Assembly: GCA_964493015.1 (NCBI GenBank)
Contig: CAZBLU010000004.1
Coordinates: 6,089 to 70,088 of the forward strand
Source: Caldimicrobium sp964493015
Lineage (GTDB): Bacteria; Desulfobacterota; Thermodesulfobacteria; Thermodesulfobacteriales; Thermodesulfobacteriaceae
Direction of reading: 5' to 3'
DNA length: 64,000 nt
The notes beneath the pieces were generated by a model. That model was not told the DNA's origin. It ran no database searches and worked only from the letters and a program-made list of their open reading frames with translations. Below, one piece after another: positions 17,969 to 27,346 of the stretch; the first letter of the stretch is position 1; every line of letters begins with the position of its first letter. Made by a program: the position numbers and the translations under genes.

Positions 17969-19774
17969 ATGTTTAAGATCGATCTCTCCACCATCCCTCA
18001 AAGCTGTGGTGTATATCTTTTTAAAGGGGCAAAGGGGGAGGTGCTGTATGTGGGTAAGGCTAAAGATCTTAGAGCCCGCCTCTCAAGTTATTTTAAGGGA
18101 CCTATTCTCTCCCCTAAGGTAGTTGCCCTCCTTCAACAGGCTTTTGATCTTGAATATTTTCTTACTCAAACCGAAAAGGAGGCCCTTCTTCTTGAGGCTA
18201 CCTTTATAAAGAAATATCGTCCTAAATACAATGTGCTCCTAAAAGATGATAAAAATTATCCCATGCTCAGACTTTCCCTTCAGGAGGAATATCCTGCTCT
18301 ACAAATAGTGCGCAGGAGAAAAAAGGGCGATAGGGCCCTCTATTTTGGACCCTTTACCTCTGCTCGAGGCCTAAGAGAGATCTTGAAACTCCTTTCTAAA
18401 CTTTTTCCCCTGAGAAAGTGTAGTCTTGCGGAAATGCAAAGAAGAAAGACGCCCTGTGTCTATTATCAAATAAAAAAATGTTTAGCACCCTGCGTAAGGA
18501 AAGTTTCTCCAGAGGAATACGCAAAATTAGTGGAGGGGGTAGTAGAATTTTTCCAGGGTAAAGGGGCTTTGGTCTTGGAAAAATTAAAAAGGGAAATGGA
18601 GGCCCTGGCAGAAAGACTTGAGTTTGAAAGAGCTGCCTTTTTGAGAGACAGGATTAAGGATTTAGAGGCCATACTGGAAAAACAAGCAGTTGTCCTAAGT
18701 GAGCCCCTTGATTTAGATCTATGGGAATATAAGAGAGATAACGATAGTGAATATCTTATAGTTCTTTTTGTGCGCTATGGCTACCTATATGGCTATCAGA
18801 CCTTTCACCTAAGGAGACCTATATTTGATGAGGGACCAACCTTGAAAGAGGTTATCCTTCAATATTATCTCGAAGGAAAAATTATCCCAGAACTCATTCT
18901 TGTCCCTGAAATATGGGAGAATAGAGAGGACTATGCCAAGATACTAACTGAAATGGCTGGGAAAGAGATAAAAATAGAGGTTTCTCAAGGGACGAGAGAA
19001 TATATCTATCTCAGAACCATAGCTCAGAAAAACCTGGATAATTTTATTCTCTCAGAAAAACGCAGAGAAAAGCCCTGGTTTGGTGGTTTGGCAGAGGAGT
19101 TAAAGAGAGTTTTTCGCTTAGAGAACGAGCCACGCTATATAGAAGCCCTTGATCTATCACAATATTATGGAAAAGCAAGAGTAGGAGCTATTGTAGCCTT
19201 TTTTGAGGGAGAACCTGAAAAATCTCGTTACCGACACTATAGGATTAAAGGGGAGGGTAAGGATGATTTTTCCATGCTATATGAAGTTCTCTACAGAAGA
19301 TTAAAAAGGGGCTTAGAGGAAGGTAATTTGCCTGATTTAATTCTGATTGACGGAGGTAAAGGCCATTTAGAGACCGCTCTTCGAGTAGCTGAGGATCTTG
19401 GGATTACTAATTTAGCTATAAGAAGTGTAGCTAAGAATGAAAGGAGAGAACCTGAGAAAATCTATATCCCTGGCCGAAAAAATCCTCTTTTTTTACCGAG
19501 ATATAAAGATATCTTTCATTTTGTGGGCAGGATCATGCAGGAGGCCCATCGGTTTGCCCTATCCTTTGCGGAAAAGACCCTACAGAAAGAAAACTTAGTG
19601 ACTTTACTTGATAGAATTCCAGGCATTGGGCCTAAAAGAAAAGAAATACTTTTAAAGCATATAAAGAATTTAGAAGATTTAAAGGAAATGCCCCTTGTTG
19701 ACCTTGCCCGCCTTCCAGGCTTTAATCGAAAAATAGCCAAGATTCTTAAAGAAGAAATTTTAAAAAAGGCTTAA
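17969..19774 (+). CDS. uvrC: UvrABC system excinuclease subunit C
   Basis: Makes both incisions in nucleotide excision repair. Domains in order: a GIY-YIG nuclease (GVYLFKGAKGEVLYVGKAKDLRAR, residues about 12-35), a Cys-containing loop (CVYYQIKKCLAPCV), a UVR helix pair near 200-230 (FERAAFLRDRIKDLEAIL), an RNase H-like nuclease in the C-terminal half (ALDLSQYYGKARVGAIVAF and LILIDGGKGH), and helix-hairpin-helix motifs at the end (IPGIGPKRKEILL). At 601 residues it is normal length. It is transcribed divergently from the Pat-like gene and closed by a hairpin at 19778. Confidence 0.96.
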   Translation: MFKIDLSTIPQSCGVYLFKGAKGEVLYVGKAKDLRARLSSYFKGPILSPKVVALLQQAFDLEYFLTQTEKEALLLEATFIKKYRPKYNVLLKDDKNYPMLRLSLQEEYPALQIVRRRKKGDRALYFGPFTSARGLREILKLLSKLFPLRKCSLAEMQRRKTPCVYYQIKKCLAPCVRKVSPEEYAKLVEGVVEFFQGKGALVLEKLKREMEALAERLEFERAAFLRDRIKDLEAILEKQAVVLSEPLDLDLWEYKRDNDSEYLIVLFVRYGYLYGYQTFHLRRPIFDEGPTLKEVILQYYLEGKIIPELILVPEIWENREDYAKILTEMAGKEIKIEVSQGTREYIYLRTIAQKNLDNFILSEKRREKPWFGGLAEELKRVFRLENEPRYIEALDLSQYYGKARVGAIVAFFEGEPEKSRYRHYRIKGEGKDDFSMLYEVLYRRLKRGLEEGNLPDLILIDGGKGHLETALRVAEDLGITNLAIRSVAKNERREPEKIYIPGRKNPLFLPRYKDIFHFVGRIMQEAHRFALSFAEKTLQKENLVTLLDRIPGIGPKRKEILLKHIKNLEDLKEMPLVDLARLPGFNRKIAKILKEEILKKA

Positions 19775-19989
19775 AAGGCTCCCTTTTTGAGGGAGCTTTT
19801 GTTCTTGGAAAGGGCATCTTGATTTTTAGTCCACTTTACTACAAATTGCTTATAACAGGTATTGCTGCAAAAATACCATGGAGTATTGACGCAACAAGTC
19901 TTTACTGTTATAGGCTCAGCTGTTATTAATTTCCCGCACCAAGAGCACTTACTTAGATTTTTTCTTTTTTCCCTTATCCTTTGAGGCAC
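19771..19989 (-). CDS. Small Cys-rich (TRASH/MYM-like) metal-binding protein
   Basis: A 72-residue protein with Cys at 15, 18, 32, 33, 41 and 45 in the arrangement CSWC...TCC...FCSNTCYKQF, like TRASH-type treble-clef zinc or metal-sensing domains. The start is a GTG at 19989 inside the thi4 3' end (41-base overlap), supported by AAGGAG nine bases upstream. The Lys-rich N- and C-termini could bind nucleic acid. Overlap with thi4 suggests co-translation and perhaps a role with sulfide, iron or zinc supply for thiazole synthesis, but that is speculation. No known gene name. Confidence 0.65.
   Translation of the reverse strand: MPQRIREKRKNLSKCSWCGKLITAEPITVKTCCVNTPWYFCSNTCYKQFVVKWTKNQDALSKNKSSLKKGAF
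19778..19802 (+). terminator. Rho-independent terminator after uvrC
   Basis: GCTCCCT (19778-19784) pairs with AGGGAGC (19790-19796) around a 5-base loop and is followed by TTTTG. It begins 3 bases after the uvrC stop and overlaps the last codons of the convergent small gene, so it may act on both strands. Confidence 0.75.
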
Positions 19990-20749
19990 CCTTAAGATCT
20001 CCTTCTATTACATCCGCTAATTTTTTACCACTAAGAAGCATACCTCCAAAGATTGGTCCCATACGGGGAAGCCCAAAGACAGCACAAACGGCAATACCAG
20101 TCACATAAAGTCCCTGAGCTACCTTTCCTGTATGTTCTACCACTACTCTTTCTGAGACCTCACTCCAATTAGAGCGTTCTCCAGCAATTTCTATCCCTAA
20201 TTCGGGATTTTTTCTGCCTGCAATGGCAATAAGCTCAGCATCATGCCCAGTGGCATCAACTAAGGCCTTACATTGGGTATAAAGAGGGTCTACATGTAAA
20301 CCTGAGAGCTGAATAGCCGTCCAGTGCCAGAGGACTCCTACTACCCGCGGAGGATTATCTCTCACGATAACATCATCCACATTTACCCCAAGAATTATCT
20401 TGGCTCCTGCATCAAGGGCTCCCGCTGCAAGCTTGGCTATAAGCTCAGCAGGATCTATAGTAAATAACCCATTTTCTGCCCTTTTGTATTTTATCTTGAA
20501 ATCCGTCACGATAGGCAAGGCCTCTTCTTGAACCACAATTTTGGGGATCATATTACCCCCACCACCAATACCCCCACCAAAGGAAAGCCTTCTTTCATAG
20601 ATAAGGACCTTGAAGCCCTTTTCAGCTAAATATTTAGCAGCCGTTAATCCTGAGGGACCTGCACCTGCTATAAGAACGTCTACATCACTATACGCCTCAA
20701 GATCTTTCATTCCTTCAATAATAATAGCTTTATTAATCTGTAATTCCAT
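19949..20749 (-). CDS. thi4: Thiazole synthase, sulfide-dependent Thi4 type
   Basis: Forms the adenylated thiazole precursor of thiamine from NAD and glycine. The dinucleotide-binding start DVDVLIAGAGPSGLTAAKYL, the FGGGIGGGGNMIPK segment and the C-terminal GLYVTGIAVCAVFGLPRMGPIFGGML are diagnostic. The yeast suicide enzyme has a sulfur-donor Cys before the MDP/VDP motif. Here the position is His152 in LHVDPL, as in archaeal enzymes that use free sulfide catalytically (established for methanogen Thi4). This fits a sulfidic habitat. A Lys-rich tail ends the protein. Some databases misname archaeal relatives ribose-1,5-bisphosphate isomerase. The 77-base leader is too short for a TPP riboswitch, and I see no CTGAGA motif. 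Confidence 0.9.
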   Translation of the reverse strand: MELQINKAIIIEGMKDLEAYSDVDVLIAGAGPSGLTAAKYLAEKGFKVLIYERRLSFGGGIGGGGNMIPKIVVQEEALPIVTDFKIKYKRAENGLFTIDPAELIAKLAAGALDAGAKIILGVNVDDVIVRDNPPRVVGVLWHWTAIQLSGLHVDPLYTQCKALVDATGHDAELIAIAGRKNPELGIEIAGERSNWSEVSERVVVEHTGKVAQGLYVTGIAVCAVFGLPRMGPIFGGMLLSGKKLADVIEGDLKGASKDKGKKKKSK

Positions 20750-20826
20750 GAAAAAGCCCTCTTTGGAATTATAAGTTTCTTAAAATATAAAACCCTTTGA
20801 AAAAATTTTTAGATGAAGTGAAATTT

Positions 20827-22329
20827 TTAACTAAGGGCCTCTTTAAAGATTTTGCGGAAATGATATCCACTGGCAATTTGTGCAAGGACTACCGCAAAAT
20901 TTTTAGGCTTCTTTTTCAGGGTTTGAAAGATTAATTTCCAAAATTTCTTTCTTTCTCTCTCAAGGAGTCCGAATTTTATAAAAATTTTAAAGAGGCCTAA
21001 GATATTGCCATAATTAACTTTTAAATATTTTCTGTCTATTCGAAAGGGATTTTTCCAAGAAAAATCCTCAAGAAAGGCACTAATTCTACGATAATAAGGT
21101 TTATAGTCATAGAGGCTTTTTATTACTGTTTTATACCCTTGAATTAGATTTTCATACCCTATTTTGGGTATGATATTGGTAGACATATCAGTATTATCGC
21201 CCTTGAAAAAGGGTTTTATTCTGTTTTCGGCAAGAAGTCTTTTATAAAGTTTGGTTCCAGGTGGGGCATTAAGAAGCCCTACCATGGCTACGACAATTCT
21301 ACTTTCTTAGATGAAGTTGATCAGGCGTTGAAAAATATCAGGGGGATCACTATCAAAACCTAAAATAAATCCCCCCATAACCTCAAGCCCTGATTTTTGA
21401 ATTTTCCTAATATCAGCTACAAGGTTTCTATTTCTGTTTTGGATTTTATTAGCCTCTTTAAGGCTCTCCTCTGAAGGGGTTTCAATACCAATAAAAACCG
21501 AAGTAAAGCCAGCTTTTATCATAAGATCAATTAAGTCGCCATCATCAGCAAGATTTATAGAGACCTGGGTATCAAAATAAAAGGGATAGCCATGTGCTTT
21601 CTGCCATTAAATGATCGTAGGAAGAATTTCTTCTTTGACCTTTCTTTTACCACCAATGAAGTTATCATCTACAAAGAAAACAGAGCCTCTCCATCCAAGT
21701 TTATATAGATTTTCTAATTCAAGAATTATTTGCTCTTTATTTTTGGTTCTGACCTGATGGCCAAAAAGGTTAGTAACATCGCAAAATTCACAATTAAAGG
21801 GACATCCTCTGGAATATTGTATACACATACTACTATATTTGGAGAGGTTAATGAGATGGTAGGAAGGGATAGGACTTTGGGTAAGATCTGCAAACCCTTC
21901 AGCCCTATAGATCTTTTGAGGTCTTCCTTTTTGCCAATCCTCTAAAAAGTTGGGGAGGACTATTTCTGCCTCTCCCAAAATGAGATGATCCACTGCATCT
22001 GTAAAATCTTGCCAAAAGGCAGTAAAAAGAGGTCCACCTGCGATAATTATTTTATCCAATTTTTGGGCCTCAGATATAACCAGCTCTGCCGACTCCCTTT
22101 GCACTGACATGGCACTAATTAGGATTAGATCTGCCCATTGGAGACGGCTATCTTTGAGAGGTTCCACATTTAGATCAAGGAGCCTAAGTTCCCAATCCTT
22201 AGGTAAAAGACTTGCTACGGTTAATAGCCCTAAAGGGGGATGGGTAGCCTTCTTATGAACCAGTTTGAGAGCGTACCTAAAACTCCAGAAGGTGTCTGCA
22301 TAAGAAGGATAGATGAGTAAGGCTCACAT
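20827..22329 (-). pseudogene. B12-binding radical SAM protein (DUF4070-like) with three in-frame stops
   Basis: One continuous frame runs from an ATG at 22329 to 20827 and reads as a normal B12-binding radical SAM protein. An N-terminal cobalamin-type domain (LIYPSYADTFWSFRYALK, HPPLGLLTVASLLP) is followed by the cluster motif CPFNCEFCD, INLADDGDLIDLMIKAGF and a C-terminal DUF4070-like region (VAMVGLLNAPPGTKLYKRL). The frame is interrupted only by TGA at codon 2 (22324-22326), TAA at 21607-21609 and TAA at 21307-21309. No frameshift is present. Each is one base from a sense codon that fits the family (for example CAA in FIQES). It is either recently inactivated or carries sequence errors. It lies 13 bases after the response regulator gene. 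Confidence 0.85.
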
Positions 22330-22342
22330 TTAATATGTTCCA

Positions 22343-23734
22343 TTAGGCCTTACCCCACCTTTTAAGTTTATCCCTCAAAGTTTTCCTGTCAATACCAAGT
22401 TTTTTCGCAGCAAGACTTCTATTCCACTTTAATTGATCAAGAACTCTTAAGATATAAGCCTTTTCAATCTCCTCTAATGGTAAGATTTGCCCTTCTTCCG
22501 GTAAGATCTCTCTCAAGGGATCATAGTTGGTTAAGTCTTTTTTTTCTTCTTCAACATAATCAAATCCTGCAAAATAAAGATCTTTTTCAGTGATCTCGGA
22601 ATTTTTACTAAAAATAACCAATCTCTCAATAAGGTGCTTAAGTTCCCTTACATTTCCAGGCCAAGAATATTTGAAAAAAAGATCCATGACTTTGGGGTGA
22701 AACCTTTTTGGCCCCTTTTGATATTTTTCTCCATAAAACTTGAGAAAATAATTACAAAGTAGGGGTATATCTTCTTTTCTCTCTCTGAGAGGCGGGAGAT
22801 CAAGGTGCACTACATTGAGCCTGTAATACAAATCCTCTCTAAAGGTTCCCTTTTTTACCTCTTCCTTTAAATTCTTATTGGTGGCAGCAATAATTCTAAC
22901 CCTTGCTTTAACAAGTTTTAAACTTCCTACTGGAGAAAACTCCTTTTCTTCAACTACTTTTAGCAGTTTAGCTTGTAAGTCTAAAGGTATGTTGCCAATT
23001 TCATCAAGAAAGAGGCATCCTCCCTGGGCAAGCTCAATTTTGCCAATCTTTGAGGTATGGGCTCCAGTAAAAGCCCCTTTCACATGGCCAAAAAGTTCAC
23101 TTTCAAATAGGGTAGGGACAATACAACTACAGTCCACACAAACAAAAGGGCCAGGATAGAGCTTGTCAAACTCGTGTATTTTTTTGGCTAAAAGGCCCTT
23201 TCCTGTCCCAGATTCGCCTGTAATAAGAATAGTGGAATCAGTCTGAGCAATGATTTTAGCCTTTTCAAGGAGCTCTCTAATAGCCTTGCTTTTCCCTATG
23301 AAGGGGATCTTTCCTTCACGCTCTGAAAGATTCATTTTGAGATAGAGATTCTCTAAAGCAAGGCGTTTCCTCTCTAAAGCTTTTTCTAAGGAGAGTTTTG
23401 CTTCATAGAGTGAGAAGGGTTTTTCCAAAAAATCAAAGGCACCTAATTTGATAGCATTTACTGCTGTTTCAATATTCCCATAGGCAGATATGACAATGAC
23501 CTGTGTATCTAAAGAATTTTCTATGATTTCCTTTAGCAACTCAAGACCATTTACATCTGGAAGTTTCAAGTCTAAAAAACAGGCATCATATTCATACTGT
23601 GAAAGCAATTCTCGAGCCTTACTGCCTTCAGGGGCAAGATCAACTTCATAACCTTCTTTAGTAAAGACTTGATAGAGACTGTCTCTTATAGCTATTTCAT
23701 CATCTATGATGAGAATTTTCGCCTTAAAAGACAT
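22343..23734 (-). CDS. NtrC-family sigma-54 response regulator
   Basis: A 463-residue activator. The receiver domain has phospho-acceptor Asp55 in FLDLKLPD. The AAA+ domain has Walker A GESGTGKG, the sigma-54 contact loop GAFTGA, and Walker B GCLFLDEIGNI. A C-terminal Fis-type HTH ends in SLAAKKLGIDRKTLRDKLKRW. I use the ATG at 23734 rather than a TTG one codon earlier: it overlaps the kinase stop as TGATG and has GGGAGG upstream. With the kinase upstream it forms a two-component system driving sigma-54 promoters; the regulon is unknown. Confidence 0.94.
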   Translation of the reverse strand: MSFKAKILIIDDEIAIRDSLYQVFTKEGYEVDLAPEGSKARELLSQYEYDACFLDLKLPDVNGLELLKEIIENSLDTQVIVISAYGNIETAVNAIKLGAFDFLEKPFSLYEAKLSLEKALERKRLALENLYLKMNLSEREGKIPFIGKSKAIRELLEKAKIIAQTDSTILITGESGTGKGLLAKKIHEFDKLYPGPFVCVDCSCIVPTLFESELFGHVKGAFTGAHTSKIGKIELAQGGCLFLDEIGNIPLDLQAKLLKVVEEKEFSPVGSLKLVKARVRIIAATNKNLKEEVKKGTFREDLYYRLNVVHLDLPPLRERKEDIPLLCNYFLKFYGEKYQKGPKRFHPKVMDLFFKYSWPGNVRELKHLIERLVIFSKNSEITEKDLYFAGFDYVEEEKKDLTNYDPLREILPEEGQILPLEEIEKAYILRVLDQLKWNRSLAAKKLGIDRKTLRDKLKRWGKA

Positions 23735-24747
23735 CAAAAGACATCCTCCCTTAAAGCCTCCCTTGTGGCAAGGGGTAAAGTAATTTCAAAAGAGGCCCCT
23801 TTCTCAGGCAAATTTTCTACCTTTATGGTGCCTCCATGTCTTTTTATTATACTGTGACATATGGATAAACCAAGCCCCGTTCCTTTTCCTTTGGATTTAG
23901 TAGTAAAGAAGGGGTCAAAGATATAAGGAAGGATCTCTTGAGGAATACCAGGGCCAGTGTCTGTGACCTTGATAACAATTCTATCGTCTCTTCCCTTAGT
24001 CTCAACATACAAATCACCCTCTCCTTTCATAGCCTCCGCAGCATTACTAAAGAGATTTAAGAAAACTTGTTCCATCTGCGTTGGATTAGCATAAAAAAGA
24101 GGTAAGTTTGGGTCCAATTTGAAGATAAAATTAACTCTCTTGAAAATACTATAATCAGCTATTAGGTCGTAAATGGTCAAAATGATTTGATTCAGGTTAA
24201 CCCATTCCTTTTTTCCTTGTTCAGGTTTTCCAAAATCTAAGAGAGCTTTAGAAATGATTTTGCACCTTGTGGTCAGGGCGATGATCTTATCTACAATCTC
24301 TTGCAATTTATGCCGAGGCCCAAGCTCCTCTTTGAGCATATTAGCGTAAAGCAAAATACCTCCTAAAGGGTTTTTGAGTTCATGAGATATCTCTCCAGCT
24401 AATTTTCCCAAGCTTGCCAATCTCTCAGTATGAAACCAGTGGGGAAATCTTAACCAGGCCTTTTCTTCTATGAAAAGATGGAGAGAATTTTTGCCCTCCA
24501 AGGGAAAATTCACCAAAAAGTAGGAGTGGCCCATGAAAGGAAAATTAGTCAAACCTGGTTCGTCAAAATAGGGACCAAATAGATCCTCTAAAAAACTCTT
24601 TTTAGGAAAATTAGTGAGGGTTTTAAAAGCTTCTAAAAAGGCTCTATTTACATCTAAAATCAAATGTTTCTTAGCTTTGACTGTGTATTTGGCAAGGACG
24701 GCAGGGTAGGGGAATTCGTCCCATTTTTTATGCGTAGTATTATTCAT
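23734..24747 (-). CDS. Sensor histidine kinase
   Basis: A 337-residue cytoplasmic kinase with no obvious membrane span. The N-terminal 110 residues look like a PAS-type sensor. The dimerisation helix has the phospho-acceptor His122 in SLGKLAGEISHELKNPLGG. The N box (VFLNLFSNAAEAM), G1 (VTDTGPGIPQE), F box (FDPFFTTKSKG) and G2 (GTGLGLSIC) are all present. Its start overlaps the mpl stop by 4 bases and its stop overlaps the regulator's ATG. As a soluble sensor paired with an NtrC-type activator it resembles the NtrB/AtoS class. Signal unknown. Confidence 0.93.
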   Translation of the reverse strand: MNNTTHKKWDEFPYPAVLAKYTVKAKKHLILDVNRAFLEAFKTLTNFPKKSFLEDLFGPYFDEPGLTNFPFMGHSYFLVNFPLEGKNSLHLFIEEKAWLRFPHWFHTERLASLGKLAGEISHELKNPLGGILLYANMLKEELGPRHKLQEIVDKIIALTTRCKIISKALLDFGKPEQGKKEWVNLNQIILTIYDLIADYSIFKRVNFIFKLDPNLPLFYANPTQMEQVFLNLFSNAAEAMKGEGDLYVETKGRDDRIVIKVTDTGPGIPQEILPYIFDPFFTTKSKGKGTGLGLSICHSIIKRHGGTIKVENLPEKGASFEITLPLATREALREDVF

Positions 24748-26156
24748 GGGGATTTTTTACCTAAAAAAGTAAAGATCTCTTCTATTTCTTTTTTCATATA
24801 AGCACTGGACATAAAAACTACAAGGGTCTTCTGAGTTAATGTATTTATATTTAAGGGTTTTATATCTTCCTGAAGAATTGAGGCCTTCTTCCCTCGTTTT
24901 TTCAATTCTTCAACTATGTAATTTAAGTCTATTCTCTCTTCCTGAGGGATATGCTCAAGTTTGGGTGGGATTTTAAGAAAGATCGTATCTGCTAAGCTTA
25001 GGGCTTCTATATAGGCCTGCTGAAAAACTTTCCTCTTGCTGGAATTGGTGCGAGGTTCAAAAAAGAGAATAACCTGAGAGGGTTTATAGGCCTTAATAAG
25101 TTCTCTCAGGGTTATCTCTACAGCCGTAGGGTGATGGGCAAAGTCATCTATTAAAAGTAAATTTTCTTCCGAAAGGAGGATCTCCTGTCTCCGCTTAACA
25201 CCTTTGAAGGACTCAATACCTTTAAGAATTCCCTCTCTGGGAAAGCCGAGGGCCTCTAAAAGGGCAATTACCGCAAGAATGTTTAGTGAATTGTGGAGAC
25301 CTAAGAGCCTATGAGTGAAAGTGAAGATTTGCCCCTGGTTATCTCTTACCGTTACTCGGCTTAGAAAGTATTTTCCTGTAAAAAAACTTCTGCAGTCAAG
25401 TAGTCTATAATCACCTATTTGCCTTCCATATGAAAGCAGGCGGAAATTCCCTTTAAGCCCTTCAATCATTTTTCTGAGATTTCCATCCTCCCCATGGTAA
25501 ACAAGAACTCCTCCCTCTTCAAGATCTCCAATTAATTCTCTAAAAACCTTTTCTAAAGCCTTAAGATCTGGGTAGACATCAGCATGGTCATATTCAAGGC
25601 TTGTAAGGATTAAGCCATAGGGATGATAATGCAAGAATTTGGGCCTTCGGTCAAAAAAGGCTGAAGGATATTCATCTCCCTCCAAGACAAACCATGGGCC
25701 CTTAGCATAGGCAAAATTCCGCTCAAAATTAATTCCCATCCCTCCTATAAGAAAAGAAGGATGCTCATTTAGGGAGGATAAGCACCAGGCTAAAAGGGTT
25801 GAGGTAGTAGTTTTCCCATGAGTCCCTGCAACAACAAGACTTTTCTTCCCAGGGAGAAGATATTTATTTATAAATTCTGGAAAAGATAAAAGGAAAAGCC
25901 CCAGTTCTTGAGATGCTAAGACCTCAGGGTGAGAGCTGTTAATGGCGTTGCCTACCACTACGAGATCAGGCTTAAAGTGATATATATTTTCTTTAGCAGG
26001 CTTATTGACCCTAATTCCCAAAAGGTTCAAGATTTCTGAAGAGGGTGGATAGATCTCAGAGGCCTCAGAGCCTAAGACTTCATATCCCTTTTCCTTAGCA
26101 AGGCCAGCAACCCCAGACATGCCTATGCCACCAATCCCAATGAAATAAGTCTTCAT
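24744..26156 (-). CDS. mpl: UDP-N-acetylmuramate:tripeptide ligase (Mpl)
   Basis: Mur-ligase family enzyme that attaches recycled L-Ala-gamma-D-Glu-mDAP to UDP-MurNAc (peptidoglycan recycling). The N-terminal loop is FIGIGGIGMSGVAGLAKEKG, the ATP loop is GTHGKTTTSTLLAW, and the tract GNAINSSHPEV plus FFDRRPKFLHYHP distinguishes Mpl from MurC, with LTSLEYDHADVYPD following. A FDDFAHHPTA-like motif (LLIDDFAHHPTAVE) is conserved. At 470 residues it is normal length. It overlaps hemW by 4 bases and the sensor kinase by 4 bases. MurC itself is not in the window, so a MurC role cannot be fully excluded. Confidence 0.85.
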   Translation of the reverse strand: MKTYFIGIGGIGMSGVAGLAKEKGYEVLGSEASEIYPPSSEILNLLGIRVNKPAKENIYHFKPDLVVVGNAINSSHPEVLASQELGLFLLSFPEFINKYLLPGKKSLVVAGTHGKTTTSTLLAWCLSSLNEHPSFLIGGMGINFERNFAYAKGPWFVLEGDEYPSAFFDRRPKFLHYHPYGLILTSLEYDHADVYPDLKALEKVFRELIGDLEEGGVLVYHGEDGNLRKMIEGLKGNFRLLSYGRQIGDYRLLDCRSFFTGKYFLSRVTVRDNQGQIFTFTHRLLGLHNSLNILAVIALLEALGFPREGILKGIESFKGVKRRQEILLSEENLLLIDDFAHHPTAVEITLRELIKAYKPSQVILFFEPRTNSSKRKVFQQAYIEALSLADTIFLKIPPKLEHIPQEERIDLNYIVEELKKRGKKASILQEDIKPLNINTLTQKTLVVFMSSAYMKKEIEEIFTFLGKKSP

Positions 26157-27304
26157 GGTCTCTCCTCAAGATTATCCCAAAGAAATTTGACCACTTGGTT
26201 ATGCAAATATTTTCCCCTTTCAGTAAGGGCTATCTTGTTTTCCGAAAAATATATCAGGTTCTTCCGTGATAGCAATTCCAAAGCCTCCCTGTTTATATCA
26301 TATGAGTATTGCCTAATTCGGCTTAAAGAAACCCCCTCTTTTAGTCTAAGCCCCATGAAAATTAGCTCTTTTACCATTTCTTTATGGTCTAATTGTTCTA
26401 AAGGGGTGTAAGAAAGTCTCTGTTGTAAAAGAAGGGCCTCATAATATTGCTTTAAATCATCGGGATTCTTGTAGCGGAGACTGTTAATCCTTGAGACTGC
26501 ACCCGCTCCTAAACCAAGATAGGATTTAACTCTCCAATAGAGAAGGTTATGCTGTGCTTCAAATCCTTCTTTTGCATAGTTTGATATCTCATAGGAAACA
26601 TATCCATGGGAGGTAAGATAGTTACAAATAAAGGTTCCCAATTTTACAGTTCTATATTCCCATGAAGAGGGGAGGGCATGCCCATATTTTTCATAGAAGG
26701 GGGTGTTTGGATAGAGGGTTAGTTCGTAAAAGGATAGATGAGGTGGAGAAAAGCTTAAGGCCTTAGTTAATTCCTTTTCTAAGGTCCTTATGCCTTGTCC
26801 AGGCCAGGCATATATGAAGTCCATGGAGAAATTTTCAAAGGAGGCAAGTTCAAGAAAATACAAGCTTCTTTCTATATCCTCAATCCCATGGGATCTCTGT
26901 AAGAATTTTAAACCTCTTGGGGAAAAACTCTGTACTCCCAGGCTAATTCTATTAAAACCTACTTTTTTATAACCTCTTGCCTTATCCAAAGATAAGGTCT
27001 CAGGATTTACCTCTATAGTGAGCTCTGAAGGGTAAAAAGGTAAGCTTTGGGCTAATTTTTGAAAGAGCTTTTCATAAAAGAGAGGAGAAAATAGACTGGG
27101 AGTTCCACCTCCCACATAAAGCGTAATAATTCTAAAATTATTAAGGCCAAGCTCCTTTTCTAAGAAAGAGGGGAGTAACTCTATTTCCCTTAAAAGGGCC
27201 TTCAAATAGGTCTCTTCATCTCCCCTATAAGGCTCAGAATAGAAATCACAGTAGGGACATTTCCTTTGGCAAAAGGGGACATGGATGTAAAGGCCCACTT
27301 CCAT
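26153..27304 (-). CDS. hemW: Radical SAM family haem chaperone HemW
   Basis: A 383-residue protein of the HemW (formerly HemN-like) family that binds haem and delivers it, rather than oxidising coproporphyrinogen. The cluster motif CQRKCPYCDF (CX3CX2C) starts at about residue 12 after LYIHVPF. TLYVGGGTPSLF and the NPETLS and GVQSF tracts are present, and the C-terminal HemN/winged-helix region includes LYWRVKSYLGLGAGAVSR. It lacks the extra N-terminal part of true HemN. It is the first gene of the leftward unit with mpl and the two-component pair, divergent from lptF across a 42-base gap. Confidence 0.92.
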   Translation of the reverse strand: MEVGLYIHVPFCQRKCPYCDFYSEPYRGDEETYLKALLREIELLPSFLEKELGLNNFRIITLYVGGGTPSLFSPLFYEKLFQKLAQSLPFYPSELTIEVNPETLSLDKARGYKKVGFNRISLGVQSFSPRGLKFLQRSHGIEDIERSLYFLELASFENFSMDFIYAWPGQGIRTLEKELTKALSFSPPHLSFYELTLYPNTPFYEKYGHALPSSWEYRTVKLGTFICNYLTSHGYVSYEISNYAKEGFEAQHNLLYWRVKSYLGLGAGAVSRINSLRYKNPDDLKQYYEALLLQQRLSYTPLEQLDHKEMVKELIFMGLRLKEGVSLSRIRQYSYDINREALELLSRKNLIYFSENKIALTERGKYLHNQVVKFLWDNLEERP

Positions 27305-27346
27305 GGCTAACTTTTAAAATAAACATTTTTTAGTAAAATTACAGCG

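Noticed and set aside
20750..20826. TPP riboswitch before thi4
   Set aside because: Too short, and lacks the CTGAGA-type core.
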